A stretch of DNA of 64,000 nucleotides, taken from contig NZ_SAUH01000001.1 in the NCBI RefSeq assembly GCF_004193175.1, positions 3,426,001-3,490,000 of the forward strand, in the 5' to 3' direction. This DNA is from Streptomyces sp. RFCAC02. GTDB lineage: Bacteria > Actinomycetota > Actinomycetes > Streptomycetales > Streptomycetaceae. A program made the translations under genes and the position numbers. The notes under the pieces were generated by a model, which saw only the letters and a program-made list of their open reading frames with translations, was not told where the DNA came from and ran no database searches. This document shows, piece by piece, positions 17,371-27,153 of this stretch (its first letter is position 1; each line of letters starts with the position of its first letter).

Positions 17371-18723
17371 TCAGGTGCCGGTCAGCCAGCGTTCCGGAGG
17401 TGCCGTGCGGCGGCCGATGCGGGAACGTTCCGCCTGGGCGGCCACCTCGTGGGCCGCCCGTTCCGCGTCCAGGAGGCGCGCGGACACCGTCCCGTTCGCG
17501 CCGTGGTCCACCCGGACGTCCGCGAGCCGCAGCAGGCGGGCGCGCGGCCCCTGCGTGAGGCGGACGCTCTGCACCTTGGCGTGCGGCACCAGTTCGTGGA
17601 CCCGCCGCAGCCTGCCCCGCCGCGTCACGAAGACGGCTCCGGTGGCCGCGTACCCGTAGCCCGTGCGCCACACCGGTGCGGCCCACCGCGCCCGGCGCGG
17701 GACCGGTTCGACCGCGGCCAGCGTCGCCGCGATGTCCACCTCCGGCAGGATCCGGGCGAGCAGCGCCACCGCCGCGTCCCGCGTCGCGACCGGCAGCAGC
17801 AGCCCGCCGTGGCCGCCGCCCTCCGCCCCGGTGCCGGCGACCTCGAGTTCCACCCGTGTCCACGCGCGCGGGCGCCACAGCAGCGGTTCGATGACGCGCA
17901 CGCACTGCACGCGGCCTGGCGGGACCGTGGCGTGGTCCCGCTGGAGCAGCCCGTGGTCCAGGCGCAGCCCGTCGGGCGACTCGCTCACCGTCCAGCCGTA
18001 CAGGGTCAGGTAGCTGCCGACGCCGGCGCGCCAGCCCGCGGCCAGGAGCGGCAGCAGGACGAGGAGGCCGGCGACGGGGCTTTCCGTCGTCAGCCACACC
18101 ACCGGGGTCAGGGCGGCGGCCGGCAGCAGCGCCGCCCAGGTGCGGCCGCGCAGGACGAGGGACCACGCGAGCGTCCCCGGATCGACCTGGTGCAGGACGT
18201 GCGCCGGGGCCTCACCGGCGGTCGGCGCGGCCTCGGGGGCGATGCCTGCGGCGCGGGCGAGGAGTTCGGCGCGCAGCGCGCGGGCCTCCGTCTCGCCGAG
18301 GTACGCCAGCTCGTCGGCGGACCGGGAGCCCACCACGTCCATCCGCAGTTTCGCGACGCCCAGGGCGCGCGCGAGCAGCGGGCGGCTGACGTCGACGGCC
18401 TGGATGCGGTCAAGACGCAGGTGCGCCGAACGCCGGAACAGCAGCCCCGTCCTGATGCGCAGCTCGGTGTCGGTGACGAGGTAGCGCGTGGCCCGCCACG
18501 AGAGGTATCCGTACAGGCCGGCCAGCAGCAGTCCGGCGGCGGTGGCGAGCAGCAGCCAGCCGACGGCGATGCCGCCGAGCCAGCGGCCGGCCTCGTCCGG
18601 GTTCTGCACGACGACGGCGAAGGCGCCGGCCAGCGGTGCCCAGGCGCGGCGCCAAGGGGTGAGCGGGTGGAGGCGCCGGCCCCGTCCTGCCGGGGCGGGT
18701 GTGTCCTCCGTGCCGCCGCTCAC
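17371..18723 (-). CDS. Membrane protein with three bacterial PH (bPH2, YdbT-like) domains
   Basis: The 450-residue protein alternates membrane helices with bPH2 domains. I see three copies: around residues 78-135 (RYLVTDTELRIRTGLLFRRS), 235-290 (LRLDHGLLQRDHATVPPGRV) and 350-405 (AVFVTRRGRLRRVHELVPHA). This is the YdbT arrangement. Its partner YdbS-like gene lies 7 bp upstream on the same strand, so they form an operon. Bacillus YdbS/YdbT influence resistance to some lantibiotics; whether that holds here is unknown. Start is GTG. Confidence 0.88.
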   Translation of the reverse strand: MSGGTEDTPAPAGRGRRLHPLTPWRRAWAPLAGAFAVVVQNPDEAGRWLGGIAVGWLLLATAAGLLLAGLYGYLSWRATRYLVTDTELRIRTGLLFRRSAHLRLDRIQAVDVSRPLLARALGVAKLRMDVVGSRSADELAYLGETEARALRAELLARAAGIAPEAAPTAGEAPAHVLHQVDPGTLAWSLVLRGRTWAALLPAAALTPVVWLTTESPVAGLLVLLPLLAAGWRAGVGSYLTLYGWTVSESPDGLRLDHGLLQRDHATVPPGRVQCVRVIEPLLWRPRAWTRVELEVAGTGAEGGGHGGLLLPVATRDAAVALLARILPEVDIAATLAAVEPVPRRARWAAPVWRTGYGYAATGAVFVTRRGRLRRVHELVPHAKVQSVRLTQGPRARLLRLADVRVDHGANGTVSARLLDAERAAHEVAAQAERSRIGRRTAPPERWLTGT

Positions 18724-18730
18724 CGCCGTC

Positions 18731-19198
18731 TCACAGCCCCGCCGAGCGGGCCTCGCCCAGCTCGGTGAGGCGGTCGCGGAGTCGTTCCGCCTCGTCGGGG
18801 GACAGGCCGGGGATGGCCGCGTCGGTGGCCGCCGCCGCGGTGTGGAGCTGGAGGCGGGCGAGTCCGAACCACCGCTCCAGCGGCCCCGAGGTGACCTCGA
18901 CGAGCTGCATGCGGCCGTACGGCACGACCGTGAGCTGCCGCCACAGCACGCCCCGCTGGATGAGGAGGTCGTCGTCGCGCTCGCGGTAGCGCCAGGAGCG
19001 CCAGTTGCGCCCCAGCGCCCACCAGCCCCAGCCGGCCACCCCGAGGACGGGCAGGAGGAGGACGGACCACACCGCGCCGCCCAGGAGCGGCGGCAGAACG
19101 GCGGCCGCGGCGGCGGGCGGCAGGAGCGAGCAGAGCAGGACGAGACGCCGCATCGTCAGCAGTCCGGGCCTGACCGCGTGCCAGGTCTCCCTGTCCAT
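18731..19198 (-). CDS. PH domain-containing membrane protein (YdbS-like)
   Basis: The 155-residue protein has two membrane helices near residues 20-60 followed by one bPH2 domain ([20 protein letters not shown] and the strand [12 protein letters not shown]). That is the YdbS pattern, and it is paired with the YdbT-like gene 7 bp downstream. A TAAGCT box 7 nt before ATG 19198 predicts a leaderless mRNA. It is divergent from nuoD2, with 82 bp between starts. Confidence 0.88.
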   Translation of the reverse strand: MDRETWHAVRPGLLTMRRLVLLCSLLPPAAAAAVLPPLLGGAVWSVLLLPVLGVAGWGWWALGRNWRSWRYRERDDDLLIQRGVLWRQLTVVPYGRMQLVEVTSGPLERWFGLARLQLHTAAAATDAAIPGLSPDEAERLRDRLTELGEARSAGL

Positions 19199-19205
19199 GC
19201 GGACG

Positions 19206-19211
19206 AGCTTA
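19206..19211 (-). promoter_or_regulatory. -10 element TAAGCT, predicted leaderless start of the PH-domain operon
   Basis: On the minus strand TAAGCT ends 7 nt before ATG 19198. Confidence 0.5.
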
Positions 19212-19280
19212 GAGGCAGGGGGCCCGGACCGGACCCGACGCGGTGGGCCGCCGGGCGGGCGGGGTGACAGACTGGCGCCC

Positions 19281-20435
19281 ATGACGGAGACCGTGGTCGG
19301 GGTCGGCGGGGCGACAGCGGGGTTCGACGGGGGCACCGACATGGTGCTGAACATCGGGCCGCAGCATCCGTCCACCCATGGCGTGCTGCGCCTGCGGCTC
19401 GTGCTGGACGGCGAGCGCATCACCCGCGCCGAACCGGTCGTCGGGTACATGCACCGGGGCGCGGAGAAACTGTTCGAAGCCCGTGACTACCGTCAGATCA
19501 TCGTGCTGGCCAACCGGCACGACTGGCTGTCGGCGTTCTCCAACGAGCTGGGCGTCGTCCTCGCCGTCGAACGCATGCTCGGCATGGAGGTCCCGGAGCG
19601 CGCCGTCTGGCTGAGGACGCTCCTCGCCGAGCTGAACCGCGTGCTGAACCACCTGATGTTCCTCGGCTCCTACCCCCTCGAACTGGGCGGCCTGACCCCG
19701 ATCTTCTACGCCTTCACCGAGCGCGAGACCTTCCAGACCGTCATGGAGGAGGTCTCCGGCGGCCGGATGCACTACATGTTCAACCGCGTCGGCGGCCTCA
19801 AGGACGAGCTGCCCGCCGGCTGGACGGGCCGCGCGCGCGGCGCCGTCGCCGCCGTACGGGCCGGCCTGCCGCGCCTGGACGACCTCGTCCTCGGCAACGA
19901 GGTCTTCCGCGCCCGCACCCGCGGCGTCGGCGTCCTCACCCCGGAGGCGGTCCACGCGTACGGGGTGTCCGGGCCGATCGCGCGCGCCAGCGGCGTCGAC
20001 TTCGACCTGCGCCGCGACGAGCCGTACCTCGCCTACGGGGACCTCGCCGGCGTCCTGCGCGTCCCGACCAGGACGGCCGGCGACTGCCTGGCCCGCTTCG
20101 AGGTGCTGCTCGACCAGACACGCAACGCCCTCGACCTCGCCGACGCCTGCCTCGACCGCCTCGCCGAACTGCCCCCCGGGCCGGTGAACCAGCGCCTCCC
20201 CAAGGTCCTCAAGGCCCCCGAGGGAGCCACCTACGCCTGGACCGAGAACCCCCTCGGCCTCAACGGCTACTACCTCGTCTCGAAGGGCGAGAAGACCCCC
20301 TACCGCCTCAAGCTGCGCTCCGCGTCGTTCAACAACATCCAGGCACTCGGCGCCCTGCTCCCGGGCACCCTGGTCGCCGACATGGTCGCCGTCCTCGGGT
20401 CGTTCTTCTTCGTCGTCGGCGACATCGACAAGTAG
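19281..20435 (+). CDS. nuoD2: NADH-quinone oxidoreductase subunit D paralogue (NuoD2)
   Basis: This 384-residue homologue of the 49-kDa complex I subunit has the family landmarks [65 protein letters not shown] and the C-terminal SFNNIQALG and [19 protein letters not shown]. No other nuo genes are nearby, so it is an orphan paralogue outside a complex I operon, as known in several Streptomyces. Arg59 in MHRG corresponds to the arginine methylated in mitochondrial NDUFS2. It is convergent with a MidA/NDUFAF7-type methyltransferase gene 12 bp away. Confidence 0.93.
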   Translation: MTETVVGVGGATAGFDGGTDMVLNIGPQHPSTHGVLRLRLVLDGERITRAEPVVGYMHRGAEKLFEARDYRQIIVLANRHDWLSAFSNELGVVLAVERMLGMEVPERAVWLRTLLAELNRVLNHLMFLGSYPLELGGLTPIFYAFTERETFQTVMEEVSGGRMHYMFNRVGGLKDELPAGWTGRARGAVAAVRAGLPRLDDLVLGNEVFRARTRGVGVLTPEAVHAYGVSGPIARASGVDFDLRRDEPYLAYGDLAGVLRVPTRTAGDCLARFEVLLDQTRNALDLADACLDRLAELPPGPVNQRLPKVLKAPEGATYAWTENPLGLNGYYLVSKGEKTPYRLKLRSASFNNIQALGALLPGTLVADMVAVLGSFFFVVGDIDK

Positions 20436-20447
20436 CGCCGCGCGGGG

Positions 20448-21452
20448 TCACGGCAGCGGGCACGGCACGCCCACCGGGCGCAGGAGCCAGGTGAACGCAC
20501 CGAGCCCGCCGGGGTCCGTCAGCTCCGCCGCCTCGCCCGCCGCCGCGAGGGCGCGCACGTACGCCGCCGGGTCCGCCGTCGCCAGGGCGAGCGGCGGGCG
20601 TGTGCCGGTCACGCCGAGGGCACGCAGCGCCGCCCGCTGCGTGCGCAGCTCCCCGCCCCCGGCGGCGCACGCGTCGAGCGCCACGTGCGCCGTCAGGTCG
20701 CCGCGGCCGTCCGGCACCGGCGGCACCTGCCGGCCCTCCCGGTACCCCGTCAGGGTGCCGTACGGCGGCCGGCCGGCCCGCGTGTGCCCGTAGTCGACGG
20801 CCACCGCGACCCCCCGGCGCAGCGAGCCCGCCGCCGCCTCCCACGCGGCGTCGCGCGTCCTGCCGATCTCCGCCCGCGCGCCCGGCGGCAGCGGCCACCA
20901 CCAGCGCCGCAGCCACGCGGCGTCCGCGCCGTCCACCGGCCCGGCGAGCTCCTCCCGCCCGTCGGGGGCGACCAGCACGCGCCGGACGACGCCCGCCGCG
21001 TCCGCCTCCACGACGTCGAGCGGCACGTTGTCCAGCCACTCGTTCGCGAACAGCAGCCCGGTCGCCCCCGCCGGGGGCCGGGCGCACCACTCGATGTCCG
21101 GGCCGAGGCCGTCCGGCCGGGCGGCGCGCTCCACCGCGTACGCGCGCACCCGCCGCCGTACCGCCGGGGGCAGCGCGGCCAGGACGCCCGTCACCAGCTC
21201 GCCGCGCCCCGCCCCCAGGTCGGTGAACGCCAGCTCCGCCGGGTGCCCGAGCGCCGTGTCGACCCGCGCGAGCAGCTCGGCGACCGCCCGCGCGAACAGC
21301 CCCGACGCGTGCACCGACGTGCGGAAGTGCGCCCCGGGCGCCTCCCGTACGAAGAAACCGCCAGGCCCGTACAGGGCACGCTCCATCGCCACCCGCCAGC
21401 CCACCGGCCGCTTCGGGGTCACCGTCCCACCGCCTTCCGACGCACCGTCCAC
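20448..21452 (-). CDS. MidA/NDUFAF7-type SAM-dependent methyltransferase
   Basis: The 334-residue protein matches the SAM-MT family PF02636. SAM motif I is [12 protein letters not shown], and the family-specific [33 protein letters not shown] and GRGDLTAHV are in order. Mitochondrial NDUFAF7 methylates an arginine of NDUFS2, the NuoD homologue, early in complex I assembly. Here the gene sits tail-to-tail with nuoD2, only 12 bp apart, which makes NuoD2 a natural candidate substrate. The start (GTG 21452) is uncertain; GTG 21422 in frame (VTPKRPVGW) is an alternative. Confidence 0.85.
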   Translation of the reverse strand: MDGASEGGGTVTPKRPVGWRVAMERALYGPGGFFVREAPGAHFRTSVHASGLFARAVAELLARVDTALGHPAELAFTDLGAGRGELVTGVLAALPPAVRRRVRAYAVERAARPDGLGPDIEWCARPPAGATGLLFANEWLDNVPLDVVEADAAGVVRRVLVAPDGREELAGPVDGADAAWLRRWWWPLPPGARAEIGRTRDAAWEAAAGSLRRGVAVAVDYGHTRAGRPPYGTLTGYREGRQVPPVPDGRGDLTAHVALDACAAGGGELRTQRAALRALGVTGTRPPLALATADPAAYVRALAAAGEAAELTDPGGLGAFTWLLRPVGVPCPLP

Positions 21453-21518
21453 CCAGAGGAGTAGTTGAGAGCTTCACGTATCGGCCGTCCGGTTGACTCC
21501 CCAGCCGCACACCATGCC

Positions 21519-21524
21519 TACGCT
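21519..21524 (+). promoter_or_regulatory. -10 element TACGCT, predicted leaderless start of the histidine kinase
   Basis: TACGCT ends 7 nt before GTG 21532. A TTGACT at 21493-21498 lies 20 nt further upstream, slightly long for a -35 spacing. Confidence 0.55.
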
Positions 21525-21531
21525 GGGTGAC

Positions 21532-22740
21532 GTGAACCGGCTCTACGACCTCCTGCGCCGCCACCCCACCGGGGTGGACGGGAGCTGGTCGGCCGTCCTG
21601 CTGGTCCTCTCGCTGGTCACCCTCGCATCTCCCTCCCAGTACCTCGAAGGCGCCTCGGAGGCGGCCACCGGCGTCGTCGCCCTCGCGCTCGCCGTCGCCG
21701 GGACGCTGCGCCGCCGCCGGCCGGAGCGCGTGCTGGTCGCCTGCTTCGTCATCGGCGCCGCGCAGCTCGTGCTCGGCGTGCCCCCGCTGGTCGGGAACGG
21801 GACGTTCCTCGTCGTCGTGTTCACCATCGCCTCGCGCCCCGACCGGCGCTGGTCGCGCCTCGCCCTCGGCGGCTGCCTGACCGCCCCTGCCCTCTCCCAG
21901 CTCCGCTGGCCGGACCGGGCGGCGGAGAGCACGTTCGCGGTCGTGTTCGGCACCGGCCTGCTCACCGTCCTGTTCTGCCTCGCCTGGGTCCTCGGCGACT
22001 CGCTGCGCACCCGCCGCGCGTACTACGCGGAGCTGGAGCGCCGCGCGGAACGCCTGGAGCGCGAGCGGGAGACCCGCACGGCCATGGCCGTCGCCGCGGA
22101 GCGCGCCCGCATCGCCCGCGAACTGCACGACGTCGTCGCCCACAACGTGTCGGTCATGGTCGTCCAGGCGGACGGCGCCGCGTACGTCCTGGACTCCGCG
22201 CCCGACCAGACGCGGACCGCCCTGCGCACCATCTCCTCCACCGGCCGCCAGGCCCTCACCGAGATGCGGCGGCTCCTCGGCGTCCTGCGCGGCGAGGACG
22301 GCGGCGCCGCGGCCGGTGACTACGTGCCGCAGCCCGGCGTGGACGAGCTGGGCGACCTGGTGGACCAGGTCAGGGACGCCGGGCTGCCGGTGGACTTCCG
22401 CGTCGAGGGCACCCCGCAGCCGCTGCCGAGCGGCGTCGCGCTGACCGCGTACCGCATCGTGCAGGAGGCCCTGACCAACAGCCGCAAGCACGGCGGCCCG
22501 CACGTCGGCGCCACCGTACGGCTGTGCTACCGGCGCGACACCCTCACTGTGCTCGCCGACGACGACGGCAGGGGCGCCGACGACGGCTCGTACGCGGAGC
22601 GCGGTGCCGACGGCCTGGGGCACGGGCTCATCGGCATGCGCGAGCGGGTCGGTATGGTCGGTGGCGTCCTGGTGGCGGGTCCCCGGCCCGGCGGCGGCTT
22701 CCGCATCAGCGCCACCCTCCCCCTCACCGGCGGCGAGTGA
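21532..22740 (+). CDS. Two-component sensor histidine kinase (NarL/DesK class)
   Basis: The protein has a membrane domain of about four to five helices (residues ~20-150), then a coiled linker, the HisKA_3 box RARIARELHDVVAHNVSVMV with the phosphorylated His, and an HATPase_c domain (EALTNSRKHG; DDGRGADDG; GHGLIGMRERV). GTG 21532 is chosen because of the leaderless-type promoter box in front; ATG 21514 is an in-frame alternative. The response regulator gene follows after 64 bp. The signal is unknown; the sensor is membrane-embedded with short loops. Confidence 0.9.
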   Translation: MNRLYDLLRRHPTGVDGSWSAVLLVLSLVTLASPSQYLEGASEAATGVVALALAVAGTLRRRRPERVLVACFVIGAAQLVLGVPPLVGNGTFLVVVFTIASRPDRRWSRLALGGCLTAPALSQLRWPDRAAESTFAVVFGTGLLTVLFCLAWVLGDSLRTRRAYYAELERRAERLERERETRTAMAVAAERARIARELHDVVAHNVSVMVVQADGAAYVLDSAPDQTRTALRTISSTGRQALTEMRRLLGVLRGEDGGAAAGDYVPQPGVDELGDLVDQVRDAGLPVDFRVEGTPQPLPSGVALTAYRIVQEALTNSRKHGGPHVGATVRLCYRRDTLTVLADDDGRGADDGSYAERGADGLGHGLIGMRERVGMVGGVLVAGPRPGGGFRISATLPLTGGE

Positions 22741-22804
22741 CCCGCACGTGCCCCTGCCCACGCCCCGCACGCCCCCCGACAGGCCCCGAGAGGTTGACGA
22801 CGCA

Positions 22805-23482
22805 ATGGCGATCCGAGTGATGCTGGTGGACGACCAGGCCCTCCTGCGGACCGGCTTCAAGATGGTCCTGTCGGCCCAGCCCGACATGGAGGTGACGGCG
22901 GAGGCGGGCGACGGCGCCGAGGCCCTGGACGTCCTGCGCTCCACGGCCGTCGACGTCGTCCTGATGGACGTCCGCATGCCCCGGCTCGACGGCGTGGAGG
23001 CGACGCGGCGGATATGCCAGGAGGGCGGCGGCGGTCCCGGCGACCCGAAGGTGCTGATCCTGACGACGTTCGACCTCGACGAGTACGCGTTCTCCGCCCT
23101 GAAGGCGGGCGCCGCCGGGTTCATGCTGAAGGACGTGCCGCCGGACGAGCTGCTCGGCGCCATCCGCGCCGTCCACAGCGGCGACGCCGTCGTCGCGCCG
23201 TCCACCACGCGGCGGCTGCTGGACCGTTTCGTCGACCTGCTGCCGTCGGCGCCAGGCGCCCCGAGGCCCGAGCTCGACCTCCTCACGGACCGGGAGCGCG
23301 AGGTCCTGCTGCTCATCGCGCAGGGCCTGTCGAACGGGGAGATCGCCGCCCAGCTCTTCGTCTCCGAGGCGACCGTGAAGACGCACGTCGGCCGCATCCT
23401 CGGCAAGCTCGGCCTGCGGGACCGGGTGCAGGCGGTGGTCCTCGCGTACGAGACGGGTCTCGTCCGCGCGGGCGGGCGCTGA
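22805..23482 (+). CDS. Response regulator, NarL/FixJ family
   Basis: The 225-residue partner of the upstream kinase. The receiver domain has the acidic pair in MLVDDQALLR, the phospho-acceptor Asp in VVLMDVRMPRLDG, and the Thr/Lys switch residues (LTTF, MLKDVPP). The C-terminal LuxR-type HTH runs from LTDREREVLLLIAQGLSNGE to SEATVKTHVGRILGKLGLRD. ATG 22805 is preceded by GAGAGG at about 12 nt. Likely co-transcribed with the kinase gene. Confidence 0.93.
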   Translation: MAIRVMLVDDQALLRTGFKMVLSAQPDMEVTAEAGDGAEALDVLRSTAVDVVLMDVRMPRLDGVEATRRICQEGGGGPGDPKVLILTTFDLDEYAFSALKAGAAGFMLKDVPPDELLGAIRAVHSGDAVVAPSTTRRLLDRFVDLLPSAPGAPRPELDLLTDREREVLLLIAQGLSNGEIAAQLFVSEATVKTHVGRILGKLGLRDRVQAVVLAYETGLVRAGGR

Positions 23483-23587
23483 CCGGAGGCGCGCGGGCAC
23501 GACCGGTTCGGGCGGACAGGGCCTAGCATTGGCGGGACGTCCGGTACCGCACGGACCGGAACGCGGAACGAAAGAGGCATCCCCGCC

Positions 23588-24523
23588 GTGAACGCCGACG
23601 CGCCCCCACCCCGGGCCGCCGGGGCGCCCGACCGCCCGGCACGCCTGACGGTCGGCGTCGTCGGCGCGGGCCGGGTCGGCCCCGCGCTCGCCGCCGCCCT
23701 CGCCCTGGCCGGCCACCGCCCGGTCGCCGCCTCCGGCGTCTCCGACGCGTCGCGCCGCCGCGCCGAGGCGCTGCTGCCCGGCGTTCCCCTCGTGACCCCC
23801 GACGAGGTCCTGGCGCGCTGCGAGCTGGTCCTGCTCACCGTCCCCGACGACACGCTCCCCGGCCTCGTGCGCGGCCTCGCCGAGACGGGCGCGGTCCGCC
23901 CCGGCCAGTTGCTGGCGCACTGCTCGGGCCGCTTCGGCACGGCCGTCCTCGATCCGGCGCTGCGGGCCGGCGCGCTGCCGCTCGCCCTGCACCCGGTGAT
24001 GACGTTCACCGGCACCCCGGTGGACGTGCAGCGGCTCGCGGGCTGCTCGTTCGGCGTGACGGCGCCGCCGGAGCTGCGGATGGCCGCCGAGGCGCTCGTC
24101 ATCGAGATGGGCGGTGAGCCGGAGTGGATCGACGAGCGCGACCGCCCGCTGTACCACGCGGCCCTCGCCCTGGGCGCGAACCACCTGGTCACCCTCGTCG
24201 CGCAGTCCCTCGAACTGCTGCGCCGCGCCGGTGTCGCCGCCCCGGACCGCATGCTCGGCCCGCTGCTGGGCGCCGCCCTGGACAACGCCCTGCGCTCCGG
24301 CGACGCCGCCCTGACCGGCCCCGTCGCCCGCGGTGACGCCGGCACGGTGGCCGCCCACCTCGCCGAGCTGCGCGCCCACGACGCCGGCGCGCTCGCCGGG
24401 TACCTCGCCATGGCCCGTGTCACCGCCGACCGGGCGCTGGACCACGGCCTGCTCCGTCCCGAGCAGGCCGAGGCGCTGCTCGACGTCCTCGCGGACGGCG
24501 CCGCCGACGAAGGAGAACGATGA
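23588..24523 (+). CDS. Rossmann-like and DUF2520 domain protein
   Basis: The 311-residue protein has an NAD(P)-binding Rossmann fold at the N-terminus ([17 protein letters not shown]), the segment [16 protein letters not shown] and a helical C-terminal DUF2520 domain starting near LHPVMTFTG. The overall plan resembles ketopantoate reductase and ProC-type dehydrogenases. The gene overlaps panC by 4 nt (ATGA). In many actinobacteria this pair is conserved, suggesting a role in pantothenate synthesis, possibly a reductase, but no reaction is proven. GTG start with AAGAGG 10 nt upstream; TAGCAT at 23523-23528 is a candidate -10. Confidence 0.88.
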   Translation: MNADAPPPRAAGAPDRPARLTVGVVGAGRVGPALAAALALAGHRPVAASGVSDASRRRAEALLPGVPLVTPDEVLARCELVLLTVPDDTLPGLVRGLAETGAVRPGQLLAHCSGRFGTAVLDPALRAGALPLALHPVMTFTGTPVDVQRLAGCSFGVTAPPELRMAAEALVIEMGGEPEWIDERDRPLYHAALALGANHLVTLVAQSLELLRRAGVAAPDRMLGPLLGAALDNALRSGDAALTGPVARGDAGTVAAHLAELRAHDAGALAGYLAMARVTADRALDHGLLRPEQAEALLDVLADGAADEGER

Positions 24524-25386
24524 CGACTTCCCTGGCCCGCACCGCCGACGAGCTGCGGAACCTGTACGCGCCCGGCGCCGACCGGGCCGTCGTCATGACG
24601 ATGGGCGCTCTCCACGAGGGGCACGCCGCCAACATACGGGCGGCCCGCGCCCGCCTGTCGCCGCTCGGCCAGCTCGTGGTCACCGTCTACGTCAACCCGC
24701 TGCAGTTCGGCCCCGGCGAGGACTTCGACCGGTACCCGCGCACCCTGGAGGCGGACCTCGCGCTCGCCGGCCGGGCCGGTGCCGACATCGTCTTCGCGCC
24801 GTCCGACGCCGAGATGTACCCGGACGGCCGGCCCCGCGTCACGGTGACGGCCGGCCCGATGGGCGCGGGGTACGAGGGCGCCTCCCGGCCGGGGCACTTC
24901 GACGGCATGCTGACCGTCGTCGCCAAGCTGCTGCACCTCACGCGCCCCGACTACGCGACGTTCGGGGAGAAGGACGCGCAGCAGCTCGCGCTCGTCCGGC
25001 GCATGGTCCGCGACCTGGACTTTCCCGTCGAGATCGTCCCGGTGCCGACGCTGCGCGACGAGGACGGCCTCGCCCGCTCCAGCCGCAACCGCTACCTCTC
25101 CCCGGCCGAGCGCACGACCGCGCTGGCCCTCTCGCGCGCCCTGTTCGCCGCCCGGGACACCCCCGGCGGCCCGGACGAGCGGCGCGCCGCCGCGCGGACC
25201 GTGCTCGACGCCGCGGCGGCGGCCGATCCACCGCTCGCGCTCGACTACCTGGCGCTGGTCGACCCGGCCGGCTTCACCGAGGCCGGCGCGGGGTTCACGG
25301 GCGAGGCGGTCATGGCCGTCGCCGCCCGGGTCGGCACCACCCGTCTCATCGACAACGTCCGCATCGCCCTCGGGGGTGCCGCGTGA
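24520..25386 (+). CDS. panC: Pantothenate synthetase
   Basis: PanC joins pantoate and beta-alanine with ATP to make pantothenate. The 288-residue protein has [10 protein letters not shown] (HIGH-like motif), [32 protein letters not shown] and [12 protein letters not shown], which line the pantoyl-adenylate site. Start and stop overlap both neighbours by 4 nt, so DUF2520-panC-nadB is a translationally coupled unit. Confidence 0.97.
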   Translation: MTTSLARTADELRNLYAPGADRAVVMTMGALHEGHAANIRAARARLSPLGQLVVTVYVNPLQFGPGEDFDRYPRTLEADLALAGRAGADIVFAPSDAEMYPDGRPRVTVTAGPMGAGYEGASRPGHFDGMLTVVAKLLHLTRPDYATFGEKDAQQLALVRRMVRDLDFPVEIVPVPTLRDEDGLARSSRNRYLSPAERTTALALSRALFAARDTPGGPDERRAAARTVLDAAAAADPPLALDYLALVDPAGFTEAGAGFTGEAVMAVAARVGTTRLIDNVRIALGGAA

Positions 25387-27080
25387 CCGCCGCCGCCCCG
25401 CTCGCGACCGTCCACCTGGCCCAGTCCGCGGCCCTGCCCGCCCCGGAGCCGGGCTGGGCGATCGACGCGGACGCCGTCGTCGTCGGCTCCGGTGTCGCCG
25501 GGCTGACCGCGGCCCTGCGCTGCGCCGCGGCCGGCCTGCGCACGGTCATCGTCACGAAGGCCCGCCTCGACGACGGCTCGACCCGCTGGGCGCAGGGCGG
25601 TGTGGCCGCCGCGCTCGGCGAGGGCGACACACCCGAGCAGCACCTGGCCGACACCCTCGTCGCGGGCGCGGGGCTGTGCGACGAGGAGGCCGTCCGTGTC
25701 CTCGTCACCGAGGGGGCCGACGCGGTGCGCCGCCTCGTCGCCGACGGCGCCCGCTTCGACACGGAGGCCGACGGCCGGTTCTCCCTGACCCGCGAGGGCG
25801 GCCACCACCGCCGCCGTATCGTCCACGCGGGGGGTGACGCGTCGGGCGCCGAGATCTCCCGCGCCCTGGTCGCCGCCGTCCGGGCCGCCGGCATCGAGAC
25901 GATCGAGGACGCCCTGGCGCTCGACCTGCTGAAGGACGCCGCGGGCCGCGCAGCCGGCGTCACCCTGCACGTGATGGGCCAGGGCGTGCACGACGGCGTG
26001 GGCGCCGTCCGCGCGCCGGCCGTCGTCCTCGCCACCGGCGGCATGGGCCAGGTCTTCTCCATCACCACCAACCCGCCCGTCTCCACCGGCGACGGTGTCG
26101 CCCTCGCGCTGCGGGCCGGCGCCGAGGTGGCCGACCTGGAGTTCGTGCAGTTCCACCCCACGGTGCTGTGGCTCGGGCCGGACGCGGAGGGTCAGCAGCC
26201 GCTCATATCCGAGGCCGTGCGCGGCGAGGGCGCGCACCTCGTGGACGCCGCCGGCACGCGCTTCATGCGGGGCCTGCACGAGCTGGCCGAGTTGGCGCCC
26301 CGCGACGTCGTCGCCAAGGCCATCACCCACCGCATGCGGGAGCAGGGCGCCGACCACATGTTCCTCGACGGCCGGCACTTCGGCGCCGCGATGTGGGAGC
26401 GCAGGTTCCCCACGATCCTCGCCGGCTGCCGCGCGAACGGCATCGACCCGGTCACGGCCCCGATCCCCATCGCCCCCGGGCCGCACTTCGCGTCCGGCGG
26501 GGTCCGCACCGACCTGTCCGGCCGGACCACCGTGCCGGGCCTGTACGCGTGCGGCGAGACCGCGTGCACGGGCGTCCACGGCGCGAACCGGCTCGCGTCC
26601 AACTCCCTCCTCGAAGGGCTCGTCTTCGCCGAGCGGATCGCCGCCGCCGTCCTCGCCGACCGGACGGCGGGCACCGGCGCGCGCCCGGCCGCCGGCCGCG
26701 CCCCCGCGGGCGCCCCCGTGCTGCCGTCCGGGGCCAGGGCCGCCATCCAGCGCGTCATGACGCTCGGCGCCGGCGTCCTGCGGTCCGCCGACGGCCTCGC
26801 CGAGGCGGCCCGCGCCCTGGACGCCCTCACCGCCGACGACGGCGGGAAACCGGCCGAGCCCGGCACGGAGGCGTGGGAGACGGCTAATCTGCATCTCGTC
26901 GCCCGGGTGCTCGTGGTGTCCGCGCTCCACCGCACGGAGACCCGCGGCAGCCACTGGCGTGAGGACCACCCCGAGCGGGACGACGACCGGTGGCGGCGCC
27001 ACCTGGTCGGCACCCTGAGCCCGGCCGGCGACGGCGTCGACCTGACGATCCGGGCCACCCGGACCACCGCCTTCCGGTGA
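25383..27080 (+). CDS. nadB: L-aspartate oxidase
   Basis: NadB oxidises aspartate to iminoaspartate, the first step of de novo NAD synthesis. The 565-residue flavoprotein shows the FAD GxGxxG ([13 protein letters not shown]), [37 protein letters not shown], and [19 protein letters not shown] before the helical C-terminal domain. GTG 25383 overlaps the panC stop. nadC follows after 73 bp, but nadA (quinolinate synthase) is not in this window, so it must be encoded elsewhere. Confidence 0.96.
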   Translation: MTAAAPLATVHLAQSAALPAPEPGWAIDADAVVVGSGVAGLTAALRCAAAGLRTVIVTKARLDDGSTRWAQGGVAAALGEGDTPEQHLADTLVAGAGLCDEEAVRVLVTEGADAVRRLVADGARFDTEADGRFSLTREGGHHRRRIVHAGGDASGAEISRALVAAVRAAGIETIEDALALDLLKDAAGRAAGVTLHVMGQGVHDGVGAVRAPAVVLATGGMGQVFSITTNPPVSTGDGVALALRAGAEVADLEFVQFHPTVLWLGPDAEGQQPLISEAVRGEGAHLVDAAGTRFMRGLHELAELAPRDVVAKAITHRMREQGADHMFLDGRHFGAAMWERRFPTILAGCRANGIDPVTAPIPIAPGPHFASGGVRTDLSGRTTVPGLYACGETACTGVHGANRLASNSLLEGLVFAERIAAAVLADRTAGTGARPAAGRAPAGAPVLPSGARAAIQRVMTLGAGVLRSADGLAEAARALDALTADDGGKPAEPGTEAWETANLHLVARVLVVSALHRTETRGSHWREDHPERDDDRWRRHLVGTLSPAGDGVDLTIRATRTTAFR

Positions 27081-27153
27081 GCGGCACGCGTACGGCCGCC
27101 CCCCGGCCCGCCCGTTCCCGCGCGGCGGCATCCGAAGCTACCGAGGAGATCCC

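Noticed and set aside
20329..24936. 1,535-codon minus-strand frame over nuoD2, methyltransferase, two-component and panC genes
   Set aside because: It is a shadow of well-identified genes on both strands; its translation is low-complexity Arg/Gly/Ala with no domain.
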